From Arenimonas metalli CF5-1 (lineage in GTDB: Bacteria; Pseudomonadota; Gammaproteobacteria; Xanthomonadales; Xanthomonadaceae): a DNA stretch of 64,000 nt. Position numbers and translations under genes: made by a program. Location of the stretch: contig NZ_AVCK01000017.1 of the NCBI RefSeq assembly GCF_000747155.1, positions 1 through 64,000 of the forward strand, read 5' to 3'. The notes beneath the pieces were generated by a model. That model made no database searches. It saw only the letters and a program-made list of their open reading frames with translations, and was not told the origin of the DNA. Numbering within the stretch: the stretch's first letter is position 1; each line of letters begins with the position of its first letter. Below, piece after piece: positions 46,305 to 56,617 of this stretch.

Positions 46305-47006
46305 TCAGGCCGCGAAGACCCGGGCGATCTGGGCCTGGATGGCCTCGGCGGCGGCCGCGGGGTCGGCGGCCTGGCGGATCGGTCGGCCCACGACGATGTG
46401 GTCGGCGCCGGCCGCGAAGGCCTGCGGCACGTCCACGGTGCGCTTCTGGTCGTCCCCGGCCGGGCCGGCCGGGCGGATGCCAGGGCAGACGATCAGGAAG
46501 CCCGGCCCGTTGGCCTGGCGCAGGGCGGCGGCTTCCTGGCCCGAGGCGATGACACCGTCGCAGCCGGCGGCCCGGGCCGCGGCGGCGCGCTCCAGCACCA
46601 CCTCGGATGGCTCACGATCGATGCCCAATTGCCGAAGATCGCTGCGATCCATCGAGGTCAGCACGGTCACCGCCAGGAGCTTGATATCGCCCTTCTCCTG
46701 CGAAGCGGCACGCATCATGCCGTCATGTTGGCCGTGGATGGTGCAAAACGAGACCGGGTAGCGGGCCAGGCCCCTGATCGTCGCGCCGACGGTGGCCGGC
46801 ACGTCGTGGAACTTCAGGTCCACGAACACCTGCTTGCCCCGCCCGGCCAGCTCCTCCAGCACCCGGAAGTAGTCGCCGCTGGTCAGCAGCTCCATGCCGA
46901 TCTTGTAGAAGGACACGCTGTCGCCCAGCCGGTCGACCCAGGCGCGGGCCTCGGCGGCGGTGGAAACGTCGAGGGCGAAGATCAGGCGATCGCGGACGGC
47001 GGGCAT
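46305..47006 (-). CDS. pyrF: Orotidine 5'-phosphate decarboxylase
   Basis: A 233-residue TIM-barrel enzyme that makes UMP from OMP. The catalytic motif [11 protein letters not shown] contains Lys65, Asp63, Asp68 and His67. All expected residues are present. It lies 10 bp downstream of the e(P4)-like phosphatase gene on the same strand, which may reflect shared nucleotide salvage or only co-transcription. Confidence 0.96.
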   Translation of the reverse strand: MPAVRDRLIFALDVSTAAEARAWVDRLGDSVSFYKIGMELLTSGDYFRVLEELAGRGKQVFVDLKFHDVPATVGATIRGLARYPVSFCTIHGQHDGMMRAASQEKGDIKLLAVTVLTSMDRSDLRQLGIDREPSEVVLERAAAARAAGCDGVIASGQEAAALRQANGPGFLIVCPGIRPAGPAGDDQKRTVDVPQAFAAGADHIVVGRPIRQAADPAAAAEAIQAQIARVFAA

Positions 47007-47016
47007 GGGCGTCGGC

Positions 47017-47931
47017 TTACTCGGCGTAGTCCAGCGCGTCGAGCTTCATCTGGCGGCGCTCGGCCTCGGGCAGGGTCCAGGCGTTGTTGAACAGCGCCGG
47101 CTCCCAGCTGCCGTAGGTCGGGTTGGGCAGCACGAACCAGCGCTCGCCGATCCAGGCGGCGTAGGGCGCCATGGCCTGCTCGCGGCCGGCCGGGGTGTTG
47201 GCCGAGATGGTGACCATGTCGCCGATCTGGTCGCCGAACTGCATCAGCACCCGGTGGCTCTTGGAGACGTGCTTGCGGCGGCAGCCCTTCTCGGAGCCTT
47301 CCTGCTCGCAGTCCTCGACGAAGAAGCCCAGGCCCAGGAACTGGGTGCCGGATTCGATCGGGAAGCCGAGCTCGCGCAGGTTCACCAGGGTCGGCTCCTC
47401 GAGGTGCGCCGCGCGGTTGCTCAGGTAGAACACGGTGACGCCGCGGGCGGCCGCGGCCTGGGCGAACTCGAGCGCGCCCGGGACCGGCTTGGCCTTCTCT
47501 TCGCGCACCCAGGCGTCCCAGGTGACTTCGTCGTAGAAGGCGCCGTCGCGGACCAGGCGGGCCTGGTAGGGCGAGTTGTCCAGCACGGTCTCGTCGATGT
47601 CCACGATCACCGCCGGCGGCAGGCCGTCGACCGGCGCCAGGCGCTCGTCCGGGGTCAGCGCGTCCCAGTCCGGCGTCTTCAGCGCGCGGTCGAGCTGGTA
47701 GAGCGCGCTGCGGTAGGTCTGGCCGGCCAGCAGGCGGTATTCCAGCGAAGCCTGCACCCAGGCGACGGCGTTGAGGTTGTCGTTGTGGCCGGGGCCGGCG
47801 GCGGGCGCCGGCTGGGCGGTCGGCGCCGGGGCGGCCGGTGCGGCGACGGGCGCCTCGCGCACGGGCATCGCCTGGCAGGCGGCCAGCGCGAGGGCGAGGG
47901 CGGAGACGGCGAGGGTCTTGGTCAGGGTCAT
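47017..47931 (-). CDS. Lipoprotein e(P4)-family acid phosphatase / 5'-nucleotidase
   Basis: A 304-residue HAD-fold lipoprotein (lipobox LAACQ, Cys19), followed by an Ala/Pro-rich linker. The catalytic DxD is Asp111 and Asp113 in [11 protein letters not shown], and the RAAH motif is also seen. These outer-membrane or periplasmic enzymes dephosphorylate nucleotides such as NAD-derived nicotinamide mononucleotide. Start ATG 47931 is at the signal peptide; open frame upstream is not family sequence. pyrF follows after 10 bp. Confidence 0.92.
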   Translation of the reverse strand: MTLTKTLAVSALALALAACQAMPVREAPVAAPAAPAPTAQPAPAAGPGHNDNLNAVAWVQASLEYRLLAGQTYRSALYQLDRALKTPDWDALTPDERLAPVDGLPPAVIVDIDETVLDNSPYQARLVRDGAFYDEVTWDAWVREEKAKPVPGALEFAQAAAARGVTVFYLSNRAAHLEEPTLVNLRELGFPIESGTQFLGLGFFVEDCEQEGSEKGCRRKHVSKSHRVLMQFGDQIGDMVTISANTPAGREQAMAPYAAWIGERWFVLPNPTYGSWEPALFNNAWTLPEAERRQMKLDALDYAE

Positions 47932-48014
47932 GGTCGGGCGTCCGTTCGTAATGGCGCGGAGTTTACCGGGGTCGGGTGGTGGGGTCATGACAGGGGGCCA
48001 GGAGCGAGCCAGAA

Positions 48015-48101
48015 GAACGGGGTCAGGTCCACTTCCCCGCTGCCCACCACCCGTGCCTGGGAGCCCGATGCCATTCACGGGAATTGAACCTGACCCCGTT
48101 C
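48015..48101. repeat. Inverted-repeat element, second copy of the tatB element
   Basis: Left arm 48015-48038 starts GAACGGGGTCAGGTCCACTT, and right arm 48078-48101 is its near inverse with GAACCTGACCCCGTTC. The spacer is about 39 bp. Same family as 35709-35790 and of similar size. It lies between the end of the rep gene and the phosphatase promoter region. Confidence 0.82.
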
Positions 48102-48116
48102 CTTGGACCCCGCTTT

Positions 48117-50099
48117 TCAGCCGTCGCCGAACAGGGCGGCGATGGCGTCCATGTGGGCGCGGCCGCGCTGCTTCTTCTCCGCGGTCTCGCGCTCCGGGTC
48201 GGTGCCGTCGCGGAGCAGGTCGCCCTGCGGCAGTTCATCGAGGAAGCGGCTCGGCAGCAGGTGGTCGACGCTGCCCCAGCGCTTGATCTCGGCGCTGTGC
48301 GAAAGGTACAGGCGCTCCTTGGCGCGGGTGATGCCGACGTACATCAGGCGGCGCTCTTCCTCGAGGCGGTTCTCCTCGAGGCTGGCCTCGTGCGGCAGGT
48401 TGCCGTCCTCGCAGCCGACCACGAAGACGGCGCGGAACTCCAGGCCCTTCGCCGCATGCAGGCTCATCAGGCGCACGGCGTTGCCGGGCTCGCCGCGGTC
48501 GGCGTTCGAGAGCAGGGCCAGCTGCGCGGCCAGCTCGCCCGGGCCGCCGCCGCGGGCGCCTTCGAACCACGAGGCCAGCTCCTCGAGGTTGGCCTTGCGG
48601 CGCAGGAAGCTGGCCTCGTCCTTGCACTGGCTGCGCACCATCGCCAGCAGGCCGCTCTGCTCGGCCAGCATGGGCACCAGCTCGGCCGGCGTCACTTTCT
48701 CGGCGGCGTCGCGCAGCTTGTCGACGATGCGGCTGAACTCGTCGAGGCCGGCGGCCGCGCGCGGGGTCAGCTGCTTCAGGAAGCCAATCTGCCCGGCCGC
48801 CACCGACATCGGCAGGCCGGCCTGCTGCGCCATCGCCGCGAGCTTCTCGAGCGTGGTCGCGCCGACCTCGCGCTTGGGCGAGGCGATCGCGCGCAGGAAG
48901 GCCGCGTCGTTGTCGGGGTTGGCCAGCACCTGCAGCCAGCACAGCGCGTCCTTCACCTCGGCGCGGTCGAGGAACTTGGTGCCGCCGGTGAGGTGGTAGG
49001 GGATGCGCAGCAGCTGCAGCGCTTTTTCCAGCGGCCGCGACTGGTGGTTGCCTCGGAACAGGATCGCGAACTCGCCCCAGGGGATTTCCTTGGCCTGGTG
49101 CAGGTAGTGGATCTCGGCGGCGACGCGCTCGGCCTCGTGTTCGTTGTTGGTGCAGGCCCACACCCGCACCGGCTCGCCGTCGCCGTGCTGGCTCCAGAGC
49201 TGCTTGAGGTGGGCGTGCGGGTTCTTGGCGATCAGGGTGTTGGCGCAGCGCAGGATGCGGCTGGTGCAGCGGTAGTTCTGCTCGAGCTTGATGACCTTGA
49301 GGTTCGGGTAGTCCTGGCCGAGCAGGTCGAGGTTCTCGGGCTGGGCGCCGCGCCAGGCGTAGATGCTCTGGTCGTCGTCGCCGACGCAGGTGATGTTGCC
49401 CTTGGTGCCGGCCAGCTGGCGCAGCAGCCGGTACTGGGCGCCGTTGGTGTCCTGGCACTCGTCCACCAGCAGGTAGCGGATGCGCTCGCGCCAGCCGGCG
49501 GCGAGGTCGGGGTCGGCTTCCAGCAGGGTCAGCGGCAGGCGGATCAGGTCGTCGAAATCGACCGCGTTGAAGGCCTGCAGGCGGGCCTGGTAGCGGGCGT
49601 AGAGGCCGGCGGCCTCGCGCTCGCGGGCCGAGCGGGCGGCCTCGGCGGCCTGTTCGGGCGAGAGGGCGTTGTTCTTGGCGGCGCTGATCAGGTTCTGGAT
49701 CGAGTACAGGGCGTCGTTCTTCAGGCCCGGCGTGGCCAGGTCCTTGATGATTGCCATCTGGTCGTCGCCGTCGAAGATCGAGAAGCCGCGGCGCAGCTTC
49801 GCGCGCTCATGCTCGATCTGCAGGAAGCGCAGGCCTAGGGAGTGGAAGGTGGTGACCATCAGGCCTTCGGCGGCCTCGCCCTTCACGCGCTTGGCGACGC
49901 GCTCGCGCATTTCCCGCGCGGCCTTGTTGGTGAAGGTGATGGCGGCGATGTGCCGCGCCTCGTGCCGCCCGGTGGCGATCAGGTGGGCGATCTTCTCGGT
50001 GATCACCCGCGTCTTGCCGCTGCCCGCACCGGCCAGCACGAGCAGGGGGCCGCCGACGTAGGCGACCGCTTCTTTCTGGGGAGGATTAAGGCCATGCAT
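48117..50099 (-). CDS. rep: ATP-dependent DNA helicase Rep
   Basis: A 660-residue UvrD/Rep superfamily 1 helicase. Walker A is GAGSGKT near residue 26, Walker B is DECQDTN, and the C-terminal motif VGITRAKERLYLS is present. Start and overall sequence (MHGLNPPQKEAV, RHIAAITFTNKAAREM) match Rep more closely than UvrD. It unwinds DNA ahead of replication forks. The ATG at 50099 lies just outside the long inverted repeat at 50109-50219. Confidence 0.93.
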   Translation of the reverse strand: MHGLNPPQKEAVAYVGGPLLVLAGAGSGKTRVITEKIAHLIATGRHEARHIAAITFTNKAAREMRERVAKRVKGEAAEGLMVTTFHSLGLRFLQIEHERAKLRRGFSIFDGDDQMAIIKDLATPGLKNDALYSIQNLISAAKNNALSPEQAAEAARSAREREAAGLYARYQARLQAFNAVDFDDLIRLPLTLLEADPDLAAGWRERIRYLLVDECQDTNGAQYRLLRQLAGTKGNITCVGDDDQSIYAWRGAQPENLDLLGQDYPNLKVIKLEQNYRCTSRILRCANTLIAKNPHAHLKQLWSQHGDGEPVRVWACTNNEHEAERVAAEIHYLHQAKEIPWGEFAILFRGNHQSRPLEKALQLLRIPYHLTGGTKFLDRAEVKDALCWLQVLANPDNDAAFLRAIASPKREVGATTLEKLAAMAQQAGLPMSVAAGQIGFLKQLTPRAAAGLDEFSRIVDKLRDAAEKVTPAELVPMLAEQSGLLAMVRSQCKDEASFLRRKANLEELASWFEGARGGGPGELAAQLALLSNADRGEPGNAVRLMSLHAAKGLEFRAVFVVGCEDGNLPHEASLEENRLEEERRLMYVGITRAKERLYLSHSAEIKRWGSVDHLLPSRFLDELPQGDLLRDGTDPERETAEKKQRGRAHMDAIAALFGDG

Positions 50100-50108
50100 G
50101 AGGCCGGG

Positions 50109-50219
50109 GATTGTAAAGCGGTACCGGGTTCATTTTCTTTCTCCGTGAGACTGGCCCGGTTCCGGGGGCCGGACCAGTCTCACGGAGAAAGAAAATGAAC
50201 CCGGTACCGCTTTACAATC
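50109..50219. repeat. 111-bp near-perfect palindrome at rep/arfB
   Basis: 46-bp arms (50109-50154 and 50174-50219) are perfect inverse copies. After one mismatched pair, a further 4 bp (CCGG) also pair toward the centre. Each arm carries TACAAT facing outward, so the repeat places matched promoters toward rep and toward arfB. Both arms also contain the same short reading frame beginning MNPVPLYN. An inverted duplication of a promoter segment is the simplest explanation. Confidence 0.9.
50213..50218 (+). promoter_or_regulatory. -10 hexamer for arfB, probable leaderless mRNA
   Basis: TACAAT ends 6 nt before the ATG at 50225, so the mRNA would begin at about the start codon. No ribosome site is visible before 50225. 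Confidence 0.45.
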
Positions 50220-50224
50220 TGGCG

Positions 50225-50650
50225 ATGCTGCAGGTCTCTCCTACGCTGGCCATTCCCGACGACGAGCTGGTCGAGCGCTTCGTGCGCTCGAGCGGCCCGG
50301 GCGGGCAGAACGTGAACAAGGTCGCCACCGCGGTCGAGCTGCGCTTCGACGTGGTGAACTCGCCCTCGCTGCCCGAGCCCGTGCGCGCGCGCCTGCTGGC
50401 CCGCCGCGACCGCCGCCTGACCGACGAGGGCGTGCTGGTGCTCAGCGCCCAGCGCTTCCGCACCCAGGACCGCAACCGCGAGGACGCCCGCGAGCGCCTG
50501 GCCGCGCTGATCGCCGCCGTGCTGGTGCCGCCGAAGAAGCGCATCGCCACCAAACCCACCAAGGGCTCGAAGGAGCGCCGGCTCGGCGCCAAGCGCGAGC
50601 GCTCCACCGTGAAGCAGCAGCGCCGCAGCAGCGGCTGGGACAAGGAATGA
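50225..50650 (+). CDS. arfB: Ribosome rescue hydrolase ArfB
   Basis: A 141-residue release-factor-like peptidyl-tRNA hydrolase. The catalytic GGQ is at 26-28 (SSGPGGQNVNK), and the long basic C-terminal tail (KPTKGSKERRLGAKRERS) inserts in the mRNA channel of stalled ribosomes. The ATG at 50225 begins the family sequence. A frame from ATG 50195 is open through the repeat but lacks ribosome site and family sequence. It overlaps the acyltransferase gene by 4 bp. Confidence 0.93.
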   Translation: MLQVSPTLAIPDDELVERFVRSSGPGGQNVNKVATAVELRFDVVNSPSLPEPVRARLLARRDRRLTDEGVLVLSAQRFRTQDRNREDARERLAALIAAVLVPPKKRIATKPTKGSKERRLGAKRERSTVKQQRRSSGWDKE

Positions 50651-51234
50651 CCCGCATCCCGGTGATGCCGCCCTCCGCGCCGCGCAACGGCAGCGCCTTC
50701 GGCCGCTGGCTGGGCCGCAGCCTGCTGCGCCTGGGCGGCTGGAGCATCGAAGGCGACTGGCCCGACCTGCCCAAGATCGTGGTGATCGTCGCCCCGCACT
50801 CTTCGGGTTGGGATGCGGTCTGGGGGCTGGCCGCCAAGCTGGCGATGGGCGTGGACATCACTTTCATCGCCAAGGCCGAGCTGTTCCGCGGCCCGCTGGG
50901 CTGGCTGCTGCGCAAGTTCGGCGGCCATCCGGTGGACCGCAGCGCGCCCGGCGGCATCGTCGAACAGACGGCGGCCGAGATCCGCAATGCCGAGCGCATG
51001 TGGTTCGTGCTCGCCCCGGAAGGCACCCGCAAGCGCGTCGAGCGCTGGAAGCCTGGCTTCTGGCGGATTGCCCGCCAGGCCGGTGTTCCAGTGTTCTGCG
51101 CCGCCTTCCACTATCCGTCGAAGCAGATCCTGCTCGACCAGCTGTTCCACCCGGGCGATGACTACGAGGCCGACATGGCCCGCATCCGCGCCATCTACCG
51201 GCCGCACATGGGCAAGAACCGCGACACGCTCTGA
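50647..51234 (+). CDS. 1-acyl-glycerol-3-phosphate acyltransferase family protein
   Basis: A 195-residue acyltransferase. The HX4D motif is His51 to Asp56 (PHSSGWD), and the EGTR motif is at 125-128. The sequence PEGTRKRVERWKPGFWRIAR is typical of the small LPLAT family that acylates lipids, with an unknown acceptor. It overlaps the arfB stop (ATGA). Because of its small size and lack of an N-terminal anchor, I would not call it PlsC with confidence. Confidence 0.8.
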   Translation: MTRIPVMPPSAPRNGSAFGRWLGRSLLRLGGWSIEGDWPDLPKIVVIVAPHSSGWDAVWGLAAKLAMGVDITFIAKAELFRGPLGWLLRKFGGHPVDRSAPGGIVEQTAAEIRNAERMWFVLAPEGTRKRVERWKPGFWRIARQAGVPVFCAAFHYPSKQILLDQLFHPGDDYEADMARIRAIYRPHMGKNRDTL

Positions 51235-51247
51235 GCCCGGGCTTCCT

Positions 51248-51310
51248 GTAGGAGGGCCTTCAGGCCCGAAGCTGTTCGCCGAAAAGCTTCGGGCCTGAAG
51301 GCCCTCCTAC
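51248..51310. repeat. GTAG palindrome, copy 3
   Basis: 25-bp perfect arms (51248-51272 and 51286-51310) with a 13-bp centre. Compared with copy 1, the inner GGGACT-TC-AGTCCC is GGGCCT-TC-AGGCCC, a compensatory pair of changes that keeps base pairing. It lies between the acyltransferase and LysR genes. Confidence 0.9.
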
Positions 51311-51318
51311 AGGAGCGG

Positions 51319-52278
51319 TCAGCGTTCGGAGTGGCCGGCGTCGAAGTAGTCGCGGCGCTCGAACAGGCCGGGCTTGACCAGGTCGATGAAGGCGCGCGCC
51401 TGCGGGCTGAGGTACTTGCCCTTGCGCATCACCACGCCGTAGCTGCGCGGCGGGAAGTAGTCGCCGAGGTTGCGCGCTACCAGCCGCTGCTCGTCGGCCT
51501 CGGTGAGGCAGATGCTGGTGACGATCGAGATGCCGAGGCCCATCGCCACGTACTGCTTGATCACCTCCCAGCCGCCGACCTCCAGCGCCACCGTGTAGGG
51601 CACGCGCCGCTGCTGGAACACCAGGTCCACCAGCCGGTAGGTGGTCAGGCGCCGCGGCGGCAGGATCAGGCCGTAGGGCGACAGGTCCTCGAGCTTGAGG
51701 TCGGGCTTGTCCGCCAGCGGGTGCCCGGGCGGGCAGATCAGCATCGGGTCGAAGGAATAGACCGGCGCGTAGGCCAGGTCGGTCGGCACGTCCAGCATCG
51801 AGCCCACGGCCAGGTCGACGCCGTCCGAGCGCAGCAGGCCCAGGCCGTCCTGACCCGTGACGTTGTGCAGCACCAGCTGCACCTCCGGGTGCTGGGCCCG
51901 GAAGGCCTGCACCAGCTTGGGCAGCAGGTAGAGGATGGTCGAACTGCCGGCCGCCACGTGCAGCTCGCCGGCCTGCAGGCCCTTGATCTTGCTGCGGAAC
52001 TCCCCGTCCAGCCCGTCCAGGCCCTCGACCAGCGGCCGGGCGATCTCGTACAGCACCTGGCCTTCCCGGGTCAGGCTGAAGCGCCGGCCGATCCGCTCGA
52101 ACAGGGCCGTGCCCAGCTCCCGCTCCAGCGCCTGCAGCTGCAGGGTCACCGCCGGCTGGCTGAGGAACAGCGCCTCGGCCGCGCGCGACACCGACCCGAG
52201 CCGGGCCACCTGGCAGAAGGCCCGGAGCGGCTTCAGGCGGTCGCCCTTGTAGTAGAAGCGCGGGTTGCCGGTGGCCAT
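51319..52278 (-). CDS. LysR-family transcriptional regulator (glyoxylate locus)
   Basis: A 319-residue regulator. The N-terminal winged helix (LKPLRAFCQVARLGSVSRAA, with LSQPAVTLQLQALE as recognition helix) is followed by a substrate-binding domain. It is transcribed divergently from aceB, so it probably controls aceBA. The ATG at 52278 is preferred; ATG 52308 is also open, but the usual LysR start is nearer the helix-turn-helix. Inducer unknown. The operator-like sequences at 52300-52340 lie between the two genes. Confidence 0.9.
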   Translation of the reverse strand: MATGNPRFYYKGDRLKPLRAFCQVARLGSVSRAAEALFLSQPAVTLQLQALERELGTALFERIGRRFSLTREGQVLYEIARPLVEGLDGLDGEFRSKIKGLQAGELHVAAGSSTILYLLPKLVQAFRAQHPEVQLVLHNVTGQDGLGLLRSDGVDLAVGSMLDVPTDLAYAPVYSFDPMLICPPGHPLADKPDLKLEDLSPYGLILPPRRLTTYRLVDLVFQQRRVPYTVALEVGGWEVIKQYVAMGLGISIVTSICLTEADEQRLVARNLGDYFPPRSYGVVMRKGKYLSPQARAFIDLVKPGLFERRDYFDAGHSER

Positions 52279-52299
52279 AAGCCCTTGTTCCGAAGCAGG

Positions 52300-52316
52300 T
52301 ATAAGCAAGGCTAATA
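52300..52316. promoter_or_regulatory. LysR-box-like dyad
   Basis: TATAAGCAAGGCTAATA, an imperfect dyad of the T-N11-A type centred on AAG, in the gap between the LysR gene and aceB. It fits a LysR-binding site by form. Confidence 0.45.
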
Positions 52317-52324
52317 CTAAGTAT

Positions 52325-52340
52325 CAAAACATATGTTTTG
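52325..52340. promoter_or_regulatory. Perfect 16-bp palindrome CAAAACATATGTTTTG
   Basis: A perfect AT-rich palindrome in a 70% GC background. It lies about 10 bp from the LysR-box-like dyad and 58 bp from the aceB ATG. Strong candidate operator; binder unknown. Flanking AT content suggests the promoters sit here too. Confidence 0.6.
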
Positions 52341-52397
52341 TCAAAGTCCATTCCGACGCCTAGGTTCGGTCCATCGAATCCCTCAGGAGTCATGGCC

Positions 52398-54017
<1,620 letters not shown>

Positions 54018-54036
54018 AGCCGACCCCTCTCCCCGG

Positions 54037-54058
54037 CCCTCTCCCCAAGGGGAGAGGG
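54037..54058 (+). repeat. Intergenic hairpin between aceB and aceA
   Basis: Perfect 10-bp arms CCCTCTCCCC and GGGGAGAGGG with an AA loop. There is no T-run. It probably tunes mRNA stability or aceB/aceA ratio, not termination. This kind of CCCTCTCCCC hairpin is common in many bacterial genomes. Confidence 0.75.
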
Positions 54059-54103
54059 AGAAAACGTTTACCTCCCACTTCACTTGAACCAAGGAACGAC
54101 GAC

Positions 54104-55408
<1,305 letters not shown>

Positions 55409-55450
55409 GCCACCGGGTAAAACTTTCCCGGCCGTGCCCCGCCGTACGGC

Positions 55451-55494
55451 CCGGGTGGGGACATGCGACGAAAGTCGCTGTCCCCGACCCCCGG
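55451..55494. repeat. Imperfect hairpin between aceA and the GGDEF gene
   Basis: An imperfect stem (GGGTGGGGACATGCGAC against GTCGCTGTCCCCGACCC) with a GAAA loop, about 44 bp, GC-rich. It lies after the aceA stop. No T-run follows. It could be an unassigned repeat or a stabilising structure. Confidence 0.5.
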
Positions 55495-55534
55495 GCTTGG
55501 ATACACTCGGGCAGTCCCTCCTGCCGAGCCGCCC

Positions 55535-56554
55535 GTGATCCCCGTAGATCTCCCCGGCAGCCAGGCCCCCGCCGCCGCCTCAGGTGGCGGCGACGCCCGG
55601 CTTCCCTCGCAGCTGTCGCCCGAAGAGTTCCGCGTCCTTGCCGGCGCGGGAGTCAGTCGGGCGGTGCTGCCTGGCGAGGAGCTCTTCCGGCGCGGCGAGT
55701 CCGCGCAGAGCATGTTCCTTATTGATACCGGCGAAGTGCGGCTCGGCTTCGACGACGGCCTGGCCGACAAGCTGCTCGGCCCCGGCCAGTACTTCGGCGA
55801 GCTCGCGGTGTTCATCGGTCGCCACCAGCGCTTTGCACGTGCCGTGGCCGAGACCCCGGGCGTGCTCTACGAAGTCACCCAGCAGGCCTTCCAGACCCTG
55901 GTCGAGCGCGAGCCCGCCCATGTCGCCCGCTTCATGCAGCGCAGCTTCGCCTACCTCGTGGCCGGCGAGCACCAGCTGATCCAGCACCTCAAGCGCCGCA
56001 ACGAAGACCTGATGCAGACGCTGGACACGCTGCGCCAGACCCGCACCGAGCTCACCGTCGCCCAGCAGCTGGTCCGCACCGACGACCTCACCGGCCTGGC
56101 CAACCGCCGCGGCCTCTACCGCTACCTGGACGAGCTGGGCCACCAGACCCTGAACGACCTGAAGCTGGCGCTGCTGCTGGTGGACATCGACCACTTCAAG
56201 CAGATCAACGACCGCAGCGGCCACCTGGCCGGCGATGCCGCCCTGCGCGCCGTGGCCGAGGAAGTGCGCCGCACGGCGGGCCCGATCGAACTGCCCTGCC
56301 GCCTCGGCGGCGATGAGTTCGCGTTGGTGCTGCGGGTCAGCGACGACGGCGAACTGGCCAACCGCGCCCTCGGCCTGATGAGCGCCATCCGCAGCCTGCG
56401 CCTGCCCAGCCTGCGCGAGCATCGCCTGTCGGTGAGCATCGGCGGCGCCTTCTGCCAGGACCCGGGCGGCTGGTCCACCTGGTACAGCCAGGCCGACCGC
56501 GCCCTCTACGACGCCAAGCGCCAGGGCGTCGACCACTGGCGCCTCGCCCGCTGA
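55535..56554 (+). CDS. cNMP-binding and GGDEF diguanylate cyclase
   Basis: A 339-residue signalling protein. A cyclic nucleotide-binding domain (about residues 25-130, with FGELAVFIGR) is joined by a helical linker to a GGDEF domain (about 175-335). GGDEF is at 258-262 and intact, so it should make c-di-GMP. There is no RxxD inhibitory site just before it. The cNMP pocket lacks the typical RTA, so its ligand is uncertain. GTG 55535 is preferred because ATG 55463 lies in the upstream hairpin; confidence in the start is low. Next door is a nucleotide cyclase-domain protein. Confidence 0.82.
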   Translation: MIPVDLPGSQAPAAASGGGDARLPSQLSPEEFRVLAGAGVSRAVLPGEELFRRGESAQSMFLIDTGEVRLGFDDGLADKLLGPGQYFGELAVFIGRHQRFARAVAETPGVLYEVTQQAFQTLVEREPAHVARFMQRSFAYLVAGEHQLIQHLKRRNEDLMQTLDTLRQTRTELTVAQQLVRTDDLTGLANRRGLYRYLDELGHQTLNDLKLALLLVDIDHFKQINDRSGHLAGDAALRAVAEEVRRTAGPIELPCRLGGDEFALVLRVSDDGELANRALGLMSAIRSLRLPSLREHRLSVSIGGAFCQDPGGWSTWYSQADRALYDAKRQGVDHWRLAR

Positions 56555-56617
56555 TCCCACTGGCCGCGCGCGAGCGATCGCTGCGTTAAGCCCAGCAAGA
56601 GACCCGGTCCAGAACCC

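Noticed and set aside
50195..50650. arfB start at ATG 50195
   Set aside because: The first ten residues come from the inverted repeat, and the same frame occurs on the opposite strand. The family begins at ATG 50225.
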